A stretch of 64,000 bases of DNA from NCBI GenBank assembly GCA_003254925.1, contig QANZ01054283.1, forward strand, positions 64,548 through 128,547, read 5' to 3'. The notes under the pieces were generated by a model. That model was given only the letters and a program-made list of their open reading frames with translations. It did not search any database and was not told where the DNA came from. Made by a program: the position numbers and the translations under genes. Within the stretch, counting starts at the first letter, position 1. Each line of letters opens with the position of its first letter. This document shows, in pieces, positions 36,368-47,525 of the stretch. Source of the DNA: Chamaecrista fasciculata. Its lineage: Eukaryota; Streptophyta; Magnoliopsida; Fabales; Fabaceae.

Positions 36368-36903
36368 TAAAAATAATATTAATATGAATTAATTATTATG
36401 AAAGGCAAGGATTAATTAAGGAAGTGGGTATGTATATGTTTGAACTATGCATGTATGTGGGTATGAAAAGGAAGAAGGAAGAGATGGAGAATCAAGACAC
36501 TTTTTAATTTAATGGATTTGTATTAAAAAAAAAAAATATGGACCAATTGATCGATGTCTCTCGTGATATATGTAGTTTGCAGTTGGAATTTGGAAGGTAT
36601 CTATCACTGTGACGGGTACCTAGGTACCCTTCATTTAGAGGGTCCACCATTATTATTTTTAATTACTTTTTGTAAAAAAGAATTATAAAACAACAAGTAC
36701 GTACAAGGTCCTACTTGTTAAAATTTAAGAGTAACAAAAAAGAGGTACAGATGGAACTTGATCATTAGATGCGTTAGTAAATTTACTTGACAATTAATTT
36801 AGGTCCAAGAGAACTGCAATTTAAGCCAAAGCTTTTTATTATTTGTTTTGAAATTTTGATTATTCAAAAAGTTCTAGGTAATTAGTTTTTAATATTCATT
36901 ATA

Positions 36904-37512
36904 TGATGAACCTGGTTTTGGCCGGAGGGCATTACCTGGTTCGATGAAGCAACTCTGGGTCAGAAGTCGCCTGCAAGTCAATGAATGCACAGGGATGCCC
37001 TGCGATTCACCTCCGATGCTTAAGTCAGTGAAGTGTTTGGGAGAGATAATAATAAGTGTAGAATAGCAATAGTGCGTACCTTTTTCAAGTACAGGAGCTG
37101 TCCTTTTATACTGGCGAAATGGGATCTTTTTGACCTAGATATGGTCGACTGTGATCTTAACTTATTTGGCCAAATCAGTTGTGATCTTGGTGGAAATCCT
37201 AACTGATCGTTATCTTAGCAGATCTGGTAGTTAAGATTACGGAAATAAGTTGTTGTTTGGTGAAGGAATCATATGGACGCCAGGTTGTTGGCGTTATCGA
37301 CCGACGTAGGGCTTTTGATGCCTTGACCACGTTAAGATTCTTTCCTGTGGACGCCTGGCGATTGGCGTTCTCGATTGTCATGAGGCGCTAGGTGCCTCAC
37401 TCGTGTAGGGCCCTTTTGGCGTTCTTGCCCAAGGGAGCCCTTTGATGAGCCTTGAACGCCTATGGCCTATGTCTTCTAGGCTTCCAAGTTGTTGGGCCTA
37501 TTATCATATTCA
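36904..37512 (-). mobile_element. Gypsy-type solo LTR, second family, TSD TTATA
   Basis: On the plus strand TGATGAACCTGGTTTTGGCC ... TATTATCATATTCA, 609 bp. Exact TTATA at 36899-36903 and 37513-37517. It carries the stem-loop (36983-37008) in minus orientation, next to CTTGCAGGCGAC and GCATCGGAGGTG. Internal short repeats of the form GGACGCC[AT]GG-TTGGCGTT occur near 37272-37370. A diverged relative lies at 41613. Confidence 0.85.
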
Positions 37513-37723
37513 TTATATACTTTGTCAAGTCAACTATGTGTGTGTGTGGACGGTGTTGGTGAGTTACTGATTTGTATAAAATTACTTTTGGACCAATTTT
37601 ACGGTTGCATGTGTTTATTTGGATATTCATATATATCCCGGTTTGATATATATTTATTCGCTTTTTCTTTTAATTCAAGAATATATTTATATCTATCTTT
37701 ATCTATATTATACTATATCTATA

Positions 37724-37822
37724 TCTATATTATATTATATGTGTGAGGACCCTTTTAGTTATAATTATTATTAAATTTAAATTCATATTTGCATGCTCGT
37801 TAAGGCATGCAAAGTACACTAA
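37724..37822 (+). mobile_element. Mini-Helitron, short diverged copy
   Basis: A^TCTATATTATATTATATG at the 5' side. The 3' side has the hairpin GCATGC-TCGTTAAG-GCATGC (37791-37810), a spacer and CTAA followed by T. It shares the hairpin loop and end style with the 23067 and 44961 copies but is only 99 bp. The 5' end is less certain because it abuts a TATATC-rich tract. Confidence 0.5.
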
Positions 37823-37837
37823 TATATATATATGATA

Positions 37838-38162
37838 AGCCAAAGTGCATTTTTGGTATCATATCTTTTGTTTAAGTTTCAGTTTGGTCTCGTACTTTTT
37901 TATTACATTTTTAGTTATATCTTTGGTCATGTACAGAATTGGTTTCATATTTTTTTATTGTAAATTTGGTCTCATATTTTTTCGAAAAATTTCACCGTTA
38001 GTTTCACAATGTGAAATCTTTTGTAAAGATATAAGACCAATTATGTTTAATGACCAAAAGATATAATGCCAAATCTGCAACATGACTAGAAGATATAAAA
38101 TTAAAATTGTAACCAAATTGAGACTTAAGTGATTGAGATGACATCAAAAGTACACTTTGACC
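37838..38162. mobile_element. Palindromic Mutator-like MITE, family 2, imperfect TSD
   Basis: AGCCAAAGTGCATTTTTGG ... inverse of GGTCAAAGTGTACTTTTGATG, 325 bp. Flanks TATATGATA (37829-37837) and TATATAATA (38163-38171) match at 8 of 9. It is inserted 15 bp downstream of the mini-Helitron 3' end. Confidence 0.75.
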
Positions 38163-38426
38163 TATATAATAATATGAAGAGAAGAGAAAGAATAATAAAG
38201 ACCGAATATAAACGGATAATATATCTGTAAAAACACGTTCTACTATATATTATACTATGCTTATACATGAAACAATATGTAATATGTATATGTATATATA
38301 TATATATAATATATGCATATATGTGCGTATATACCTAGTATACAAGGTATTTAAAATATAGGGAAAACGAATTGTTAAATTCGACGTGAATTAATACTTG
38401 CTGATATCGACTTTTTTTTTTTAAAA

Positions 38427-39101
38427 NNNNNNNNNNNNNNNNNNNNNNNNNNNNNNNNNNNNNNNNNNNNNNNNNNNNNNNNNNNNNNNNNNNNNNNNNN
38501 NNNNNNNNNNNNNNNNNNNNNNNNNNNNNNNNNNNNNNNNNNNNNNNNNNNNNNNNNNNNNNNNNNNNNNNNNNNNNNNNNNNNNNNNNNNNNNNNNNNN
38601 NNNNNNNNNNNNNNNNNNNNNNNNNNNNNNNNNNNNNNNNNNNNNNNNNNNNNNNNNNNNNNNNNNNNNNNNNNNNNNNNNNNNNNNNNNNNNNNNNNNN
38701 NNNNNNNNNNNNNNNNNNNNNNNNNNNNNNNNNNNNNNNNNNNNNNNNNNNNNNNNNNNNNNNNNNNNNNNNNNNNNNNNNNNNNNNNNNNNNNNNNNNN
38801 NNNNNNNNNNNNNNNNNNNNNNNNNNNNNNNNNNNNNNNNNNNNNNNNNNNNNNNNNNNNNNNNNNNNNNNNNNNNNNNNNNNNNNNNNNNNNNNNNNNN
38901 NNNNNNNNNNNNNNNNNNNNNNNNNNNNNNNNNNNNNNNNNNNNNNNNNNNNNNNNNNNNNNNNNNNNNNNNNNNNNNNNNNNNNNNNNNNNNNNNNNNN
39001 NNNNNNNNNNNNNNNNNNNNNNNNNNNNNNNNNNNNNNNNNNNNNNNNNNNNNNNNNNNNNNNNNNNNNNNNNNNNNNNNNNNNNNNNNNNNNNNNNNNN
39101 N
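38427..39101. other. Assembly gap (675 N)
   Basis: A run of N. Reading frames drawn across it are meaningless. Confidence 1.
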
Positions 39102-39533
39102 CCCATAATCTCATCCACTTGGATTTGGATTGACCCCTAACCCTCAATCCAAAATTTTCTCATCCTCACAATTTCCAATACCATATCACACTTCCCAATA
39201 TCATCTCATCTCAATATTATTTCAATCAAAACACAACCAAACACCTATCATCTCATCTCATCTCATCTCATTATCTCAATCTCATCTCATTATTTCCTAC
39301 CATTTCTACCCCTATACAAATTACAAAAATCCATCTACTTTTTTCTACCAACCACAATCATTACAACCCCTTTTATATAATTTCACACCCTATTTAACAT
39401 CATTATCAATAAAATCACCCAAACACCAATACATCATCTCATCTCATCCAATTAAAAAATAATCTCATCTCATCCATTTGAATTGGATTGGATTGGATTG
39501 GATTGGATTGGATTAGAATTCAATATCCCCCAA
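39102..39533. mobile_element. Right part of a GGGTCTGTTTGG-type MITE, left part lost in the gap
   Basis: Ends ...CCCCCAAACAGACCC, the inverse of a GGGTCTGTTTGGGGG terminus typical of many plant TIR elements of Tourist/PIF or hAT type. The interior is unusual: many CTCAT/CATCT repeats on one strand and a (GGATT)6-7 run at about 39480-39512. The left terminus would lie within the N gap, so neither TIR nor TSD can be checked. Confidence 0.5.
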
Positions 39534-39729
39534 ACAGACCCTATCAGTATGTGGGCATGCTATATTCACACTGACGTTAATGTTTCTGAATAATATCGAT
39601 CCACGATTATATTATCAATAATTCAATACACGGGCTTCTATTAATTTTATTTAATTAAATCATAAGAGAGAGATGTATGTGAGCTTTTTTAGTTAATTAA
39701 AAATCTATAATACGACAATTTGCACACAG

Positions 39730-39763
<34 letters not shown>

Positions 39764-41612
39764 TATTTTTGAAGAATTAGATACTTTAAAGAATTGAGAA
39801 GTGCCCTATCATAAGATTCTCCAATTTAAAACTACATATATTTTTCAATTTCAATTATTCACATGCATCTCCTTGTATAACTTGTGAGAACAGAAGAAAA
39901 CTAATTATATAGCAAATTACCTATCATGAGACCACAAGAAATTAAAGATATTCTACAATTTTAATGCGAATCAAACTTCAAAAGTGTATGTATTATCCAA
40001 GCTATATATGGCAGCAAACACATATGCCTGTTTAGAGAAAAAGACTAGCACCTGCAAGAATATTTTTTTTTTACTTTCTTAAATTAGGTTTAATTTTAAG
40101 AGAGAGAAAATAAAAAGGCATGAGATGCACACTTGGACACCCATACAGAATTTCGGCCAAAATACAAAAGGACACCCATAAAGAATTTCCTTGAAAATTA
40201 AGTAAAATATAATAAAAAATTGTATGATGAGGTGAAAGAGTACAAAATGAATATGGAAAAGTAAGTGCAATGTGGAACAGAAAGAACCAGAAAAAGGGTT
40301 ATATGGAGAACATTTAAAGACTAAAAAGGAAGAATGTGAATTCAGTTCTTCTTCCTCACATAGATCACTTCATGATCATGTAATCTATCTTTCTTTTTGT
40401 TTCCCACTTAAATGCCTACCCTTATCATTTCACAATAAAGTTTGGATTCTTTTTCTTAGTTTAAAAAATTATTATTATTAATAATACACATGAATGATAT
40501 TCCTCAATTCTCTGATTTGATTAAAATATGGTCATGCATGTACTAATGCAAACAATATGTAAAATCATACAAATACTTGCAATTTTTAAATATCAATTAT
40601 TATCAAAATAGATTCTTCCTTATCTAAAAACGTCCCTTCACTTTAATTATTCACTAATTTCAATTTTCAATCATATATATATATATATATTCTTCAAGAC
40701 AATTAATTAGAAATCAAAATAATAATAAACAAAAATGCATTGAAAGAAAGAAAGACAGACATGTAACTAGTGTATAAATGTTTGAAACTTTGAGTATATA
40801 TATGTGTTTGTACATGTTTGTGGAAGTGGAAAAGTCCCACTTTGAGACAACGTTTTTTTCACAAGTCAACACACATGCCAAATTGGCATAATTAGAGGTA
40901 GGAAGCTATTAAAAAAGAGGATGTCCTTTTACAATTTAGGGTCACATTATATATATGTGTGATATATGTATCTATATGTGTATCTCTCTCTCACTCTAAT
41001 AATAATATTCTTGTTCATTAAATTGACCTTTCATGGCTTGCATGCCATGGATGATATGATAGATATGGTCCCCATTGATATTATTTTGGCCACTATATAT
41101 ATACTCATCATTCTTCTAACTTACTTGTAAGCTTTCACTTACTTGCTTGTGTGCTACTTTGTCTCATGGTCTTGTTATTTGGCAGCTTGTTTACCTCTTA
41201 TAGTGGACATGACAAACCCAAATTAATGGCTCTAACAAACTACCAAAAACATAAAAACAAAAGGCAAGCATCAACACCAAAATAGGACAGTTTTAGAGGA
41301 ATAAGTTCTCACCCCTTTTGTGTGTTTACCAAAACCAACCTAACCTAACTGTGAAAACGTTGCAGCAATCAAACGTATAGTGTAGTCAATGTTTCTTGAA
41401 TTTTGAGAAAATATTTTTTGTGGTTAGGAGTGCTTTGACTTTGAATGGCTAATATTTTTTCCAGTGAGTTTTTTAAGGGTAAATTACAAAAATGATTAAT
41501 ATTTTTCACTTTTCATATACAATTAATTATTTTATGGCAAGGTCCCAATGTGTTAAAGATGCATATCAAAGTCCTACTTTAAAATTTGTTTTAACCATGG
41601 TAGTATTGTGTA
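39534..41612. other. AT-rich spacer, no gene supported
   Basis: Includes TA/TG microsatellites (39732-39765 and 40674-40690). A TTGGACACCCATA...GGACACCCATAAAGAATTTC pair (about 40131-40188) is a short local duplication. No protein family recognised. Confidence 0.45.
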
Positions 41613-42212
41613 TGATGAATCAGGTTCTGACCATGAGTCATTACCTGGTTTAGATGAGGTAATTCTTCAAGATGATTACCTGCAAGACAATAAATAACAG
41701 GGGGTGACTCTGCAATTTACTTCTAATGCTAAAGTTAAATATTTGGTATATGAGTGATAAGAGTGTAACGGTTGACCTGAGAGCGTACCTTTTTGGGTTG
41801 TTGGTAACTTATTTTATATGAGGATAGAGGGAACCTTTTATGGGAGTAACAACGTCTTACCAGGGACGGATTTTCGCCTGGTAACTGAGATTCCTTCGGT
41901 GTTGTTATTCTTATATTGAATGTAGGTTTTATGGCCATTAACATCTCTCCTGATCTTTTGCTCCCCAGTCTTTAGCAAGCTGTTACCTGGCATCTTAATG
42001 AGGGAAGGCGCCAATATGGTGGGAGTTTCTCCTATGCATCTATGGTGGGCCTTGTTTCTTAATGGGCTTCGTATTGGGCCTTTTTTCAGGGGTCTATTAT
42101 CAACTGATTTTAACCGATGTGAGTCTATGCTATATAAGGAGCTAGAGGGTGTCAATACCACATGAGAGTACCAAATTATTAGCACATAAGCCCATAAAAA
42201 TATTCATATTCA
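41613..42212 (-). mobile_element. Decayed relative of the 36904 LTR family
   Basis: TGATGAATCAGGTTCTGACC ... CATTACCTGGTTTAGATGAGG ... ACCTGCAAGACAATAAATAACAGG ... GCGTACCTTTTTGGG parallels 36904 onwards in the same order. The suggested end is ...TATTCATATTCA at 42212, but the 5-bp flanks do not match, so the true end or a deletion is unresolved. Confidence 0.6.
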
Positions 42213-44960
42213 TCTTATAACTGATATATTTTATATTTTTATATGTGACCTATACGATATCCCGTAGATATTGTATATTTATTATGGGTAGATTCATACG
42301 AGTATCCTAGATATCTGTTCAAATTGTCATTCTTAAGCTGATGAAGGACATGTGTTAGCTAGTACTTTTTATGTATTTTATTGTAACTAAATTAATTTGA
42401 ATAAGGATTTCATCCTTACCTTTTATTTTTAATTAGATAGATGATAATGATTGTGAATGAATCACAATTAGAAGTAAAGAAATGAAGATTGAAATAAATA
42501 AATGCATTTTTTCCTTAGAATTTTGTTCTCAGTGGCTAGCAGGTCAAAAAAGGTCAACATTAATTGAATATTAATTAAAAAAATTCTATTATTTCCTTAT
42601 TAATTAACACAACTAATTTTTTAGTATTACAAAATAATTTAAGTAAGCATTCACACTACAAGATTACGACTAACCTAGGAAAGAGATTAATGCCATAAAT
42701 TTTAATCACAAGTTGTATAGTCTCTAACTATTTCACATGTACGTAGTCAAATAATTTGACCCCAACCTATGTGGAAAAAATTGTAATTAGGGATGTCTAG
42801 GGAATCAAATCAACCTAATTAATTGTACTGATTATACGAATTTCAAACTAGGAATCTAGTTTTATTTATTTAATTATCTCTTATTATATAATGGAATTTT
42901 AAAAAATAAGGATAATTAAACTGTGGAATTAAATATAAGCAAATTGCATATAGTTTACTTAAAATTTTTGTTTATTTATGTATCCCTATGAAATTCTAAA
43001 ATTAACAAATATTATAAATATGTACTACATTCAGACAATTATTCTATTCTTGTGTTCTATTTATAGTTTAATACATTTGTCTATATCATTGCTTAATTTT
43101 CTCTTAAAATATGTGGGACAATGAGAGCTGCATTATTTGAGCTACATTTCAACCTTGACTTGTGTCGTTTACCAAGTTATCGACAAGTTCAATTATGTGT
43201 TATTATTTAATTTTTGTCTCGTGATAGGTATATATTTTTGAATTATTATACATGTATATATATATATATGATTTTCTAAATGTAATTTAAAGAAAAAATT
43301 AAAAAAAAAAAAAAAACATTCCAAATTTCCAATTAGTTATGTTATGTACTTGAATGACAACTCTAGTAATTCGAGTTGATTATAAAATTAAAAAAAAAAG
43401 TAAGCATTGGTTTTACTAAATCTTTATGAAACTTACATATTATAACATCCTATTTTTTTTAGGTAAAGATAAGTATTGATATTTCATCAGAGTTAAGAAA
43501 GATCTTTTGATTTATTTAAAGATTTATGGAGAAATTTATATATCACTCATACAGTAAAATCTTTATATCAATTATAGGATTCAAACTTCCACTCTTATAA
43601 AATAAATACTCAACCATGAAGCAACTATCATTTCTTATTAAAAACTGTCAATTTAGTTGTTTACCTTTAATTCTACAATTTTATAAATTAAATTTATGCA
43701 TGGAGTACAGCTTGCTTAAACTTTGATGACATAGTTGTGGCCAAATATATCTGCTTGATTAATTAACTTGTTTTGATTAATGCTTCAGTTTACAAATTGT
43801 AATTGCAACTCATGATCTGACACTTCTGTCCCAAAAAATAATAAGAAAAAATCAACTTACAGCCAAGATATTGTTGTTTTCTTTGGAAGCTTGTTAGCAT
43901 GGATTAATTGGCTTCTAGCAGTAGTGATGTTGGTGACTTGAAAATGACAAAAGTTTTGTTTTTATTAATTTATTTTAATCCTGTATGTTGAGTTCTTGTT
44001 TTAATCTTGAATATTTAATTTAATTTAATTATTAAGATCTTATTTCATTTTGTTAACATTCTAGTAAAGATGCATTTATTGTATAAATGGAAATTATAAA
44101 TCAGTAAAGTTACTCGGTAAATAATTATATTTTAGAATAAATCAATAATTTAGTCAAATATGTCAATATCTCAATTTACTTAGATAAAAAAAATCTGAAA
44201 AAAAGTATAATTATAATTAAATTGGTCCTTTAATTTCCTTAATATTATTTAAATTTAGTGACAAATTTTAAAATCAAGTTCAAATTGTCTCTAAATTTGT
44301 GTCAATGTCTTTAATAAAAGGATATAATTGATTCTAATTAATTATATCTTTCAAAAACTAAAGTTAATATTATTTGTTTATTTTTTAAAAATTAAATTAA
44401 GATATATAACATCTTTAATTTTAAAGAACAAATTAATAATTTATTCTATATTTTATTTAGGTGAGTTAATTAAACTTTCGAAACAATTTCTCGTATAATT
44501 TACTCTACTTTCTATATTGAACTATAGGTATTTTCCAGTCAAAGGCTATTGTTAAGTTATTCCCTCGTATTATATTCTTATTTATCAGTAATAAATTATT
44601 ATTGATCAGCATTCATGGAGTGGCCTAGATAACTTCACTTATTAGTTGGTAAAATTATCAATAGAATTGTATAGTGAATAATTAGTCCCTTGCAAGATAA
44701 AGAATTCATGTTAAAATTATTGTTGGAAGAAGTATTCATGAGAATTCATGTTTAGTGTTCAATAATATTTTAAACAAAATTATTTTTAATAAAAAAACAC
44801 ATGAGAAGTAAAAAAAAAATTTAACGTCCAAAATATTATTTAACGAGGTTTAAAAATGTTATCATAATTATAAAAATAAAAATAAACATGTAGAACTGAA
44901 TTAATGATAATGAATGCAATAATAGACCAGTCGAAATTGTAATCAAATGAAACGGCCGTA
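42213..44960. other. AT-rich spacer, no gene supported
   Basis: About 2.7 kb. A weak inverted structure with TTGGTCCTTTAATTTCC and AATTGTCTCTAAATTTG phrases at 44215-44480 may be an old miniature element. Nothing else recognised. Confidence 0.4.
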
Positions 44961-45141
44961 TCTTATATTATATGGCTCCACCCCTCTCTGATCGTTCATG
45001 TTTAAAACTATAGTCTATGAAAATAAAAATAAAGAGAAAATTTACTATTTAGTCTTTCTTTCTTTACTAAGTTAACAATTTAGTCCCTTATTTATTTTAC
45101 ATACATATTTTCGTACCCGTTAGGGCACGCAAAGCCCCTAG
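44961..45141 (+). mobile_element. Mini-Helitron (181 bp), copy 2
   Basis: A^TCTTATATTATATGGCTCCA at the 5' end. The 3' end has CGTACCC-GTTA-GGGCACGC, then AAAGCCC, CTAG and T. It matches 23067-23245 along its whole length, and nothing outside these limits matches, which fixes the ends. Confidence 0.78.
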
Positions 45142-45619
45142 TATGATATATGGACTTTGAAAAACGGACGGTCAAAACGTTTACAATGAAGTCAATAAGA
45201 AAGTGATGAGATTGATGGAGACGATGCCAGCTGTACAATTCTGACGTCACCACGCCCATTTGCATGTCATGCCAAAACCTTAACATTCACACACTTACAT
45301 ACATTGCAATTTGCATCACTTCTCTCAACCAAGTTTTCTTTTTATCTATTTGATTCTTTTTATGGTTTACATTAAAATTAATTTATAATGAATAATAAAA
45401 TCCTTTCAATTCAAATGTTTCTAGTAGTTTTAAACTTCAAAATATTAATTATTCGTTTATTTTTATTTTTAAACTAAGAGACACTTCCATCTCTAAACAT
45501 GAGGCTACCTTTAGAAATTTAGAATTTCTCATGTATATAAACCCCTTATATTAACCTCAAAACTTTAATTTTCATACAAGTTATCTAACCATATACTTTT
45601 TCATCAACAAACACATATA

Positions 45620-46078
45620 GGCTCCGTTTGGTATGTATAGGGTAAGTAAAGGAAAGGGTTTTACAAGGGAAAGATTGTGAGGGAAAGGAAAAGTAGTTGA
45701 GAGAATGTAAAGTAGGTAAAAATTGAAAGTGTTTGGTATAAAAAGGTAGTGGAGGGAAAGTAAAATAGATATGGAAAGAAAATGACAAAAATGCCCTTCC
45801 CACAACCACTACAAGACCATCGCCGACGCCCGCCGCCGTCCACCGCCGTACACGGTGGCCGGAGTGAGAGGGGCAAATTAGGAATTGTACCATATTTCCC
45901 TAAGTAGACTTGGATTACATCTGAAATGTGAAGTAAAGAAAAATGACCTATGTAATGTAAATGCCTTTACATTGTAATCCACTTTACATAGCTCAAATTG
46001 TCATACCAAACACCTGAAAGTATTGAAATTCGTGCCTTTACTTTACATACCCCCATTTCTCCCATACCAGACGGAGCC
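45620..46078. mobile_element. Tourist/PIF-like MITE, TSD ATA
   Basis: Terminal inverted repeats GGCTCCGTTTGGTATG and (inverse) GGCTCCGTCTGGTATG. Three-base flanks ATA on both sides (45617-45619 and 46079-46081). The 459-bp interior has pairs of TTTACAT / ATGTAAAG sequences and a GC-rich core (about 45815-45870) unlike the AT-rich surroundings. The GTTTGG TIR and 3-bp TSD suggest the PIF/Harbinger group, but ATA is not the usual TWA. Confidence 0.7.
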
Positions 46079-46332
46079 ATAGTTGTCATGAGTAGCTTAC
46101 CTCCTTTCTCTTTGGCTATGCATTTCTGCCCATGCACCAAACTTAATTTTATATGTTAAATATTTTTTTTATTTATTATTTATATTATAATAGTTTTGAA
46201 ATATTTTATTTCTAATATTTCAAAATCATAAAATAAACAAATAAAAATATATAAATATTATTTTAAAATATAATACAAAATAATTACGTATTCATAATTT
46301 TAAAATTCTACTGATACATGTTGTGTTGTAAT

Positions 46333-46941
46333 CAAGGTTATTAAGATCGAGATCTTATATCGTATAAGATTGAGATCTTAATAAGGCCAACCTTGCTGAA
46401 TCGTATAAAAGATCGTATTTAGTTAGGATCGAACTAAGATCGCGATTTTCTAGTTAAGATCGTAGGATCGTACGATCCATACGATCTGAGACAAAATTTT
46501 TTTTTGGCCCAAAACAGTGTTTTATACATTTTTGTTTTTTGTTTTTAATTTTTTGGCCCAAAACGCATAAGTGAGGCAAATTTAGGGTTTCTCTTTCACA
46601 AATCACATTTATCTTTTCACTTTTCACAGTTTCTCATATTCTCTGTCGTTCCCTTTCACATTTATCTATAGAATAAAAATTATATTGGTTTTTATCTTTA
46701 TTTGTAAGATGTTTGACACAACAAAGAGGTAAATATACCATAAAAATATAAATTTTTAAACATATTTAGAATAAATATAAATTGTTAAGATCTTACGATC
46801 CTAATTATTAAGATCTTACGATCCTAATTTTTTTGTACAAAAAAAATAGTTAGGATCTTACAATCCTCGATTCAATTTTATGATTCGATCTATTTTTTTT
46901 CAGCTCCGATCTTTATTAAGATCTCGATCTTAATAACCTTG
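46333..46941. mobile_element. hAT-type MITE, TSD GTTGTAAT
   Basis: CAAGGTTATTAAGATCGAG ... CTCGATCTTAATAACCTTG termini with exact 8-bp duplications GTTGTAAT at 46325-46332 and 46942-46949. An 8-bp TSD is the hAT hallmark. The 609-bp interior is dense in GATC palindromes such as GATCGTAGGATCGTACGATC and has no transposase ORF. Confidence 0.88.
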
Positions 46942-47121
46942 GTTGTAATCTTCAAAGTTCCACTCTAATTAATTTAGACTTGATTAACCTCACAAACTTA
47001 GATATGATAAAAATGTCTCCTAACAAAACTAATTAGATTTAATTTATAACATTTTAAATGAGTTTTAGTTAAACAATATTAAACTAGTTATCACTTAAAT
47101 CAATTCGTGTCAATAATATTA

Positions 47122-47453
47122 GGGTAAATTACATTTTGGTACCTTGTTCTATGGAGTAATTTCACTTTAGTACTATGCTCTTTTAAAAGTGACATTTTGA
47201 TACTCTGTTCTTTGCACCATTAACATTTTGGTACCCTGCTCTTTGCATCGTTAACACTTTGATACTCTGTTCTATAGACCAATTTCACTTTGGTACCCCA
47301 TTATTTCACGATTTGTTACCGTGTTCTATCTTTGTTAGGGTACCAAAGTGTTAATGGTGCAAAGAACAGGAGTACCAAAATGTCACTTTTCAAAGAACAA
47401 GATACCAAAGTGAAATCGGTCCATAGAACATGGTACCAAAGTATAATTTACCC
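47122..47453. mobile_element. Mutator-like MITE, family 3, imperfect TSD
   Basis: GGGTAAATTACATTTTGGTACC ... inverse of GGGTAAATTATACTTTGGTACC, 332 bp. Flanks ATAATATTA (47113-47121) and ATACTATTA (47454-47462), 8 of 9. It is a shorter relative of 30469-30968, lacking the central GTCGCACGTG block. Confidence 0.78.
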
Positions 47454-47462
47454 ATACTATTA

Positions 47463-47489
47463 ATACAATTAATGTAATTATACAAGAGG

Positions 47490-47525
<36 letters not shown>

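Noticed and set aside
38335-39147. Long open frames spanning the N runs (also 51820-52369)
   Set aside because: They are made of unknown bases in assembly gaps and carry no coding evidence.
41613-42212. Solo LTR with TSD
   Set aside because: The left flank GTGTA has no match at any plausible right end, so it is called a decayed fragment only.
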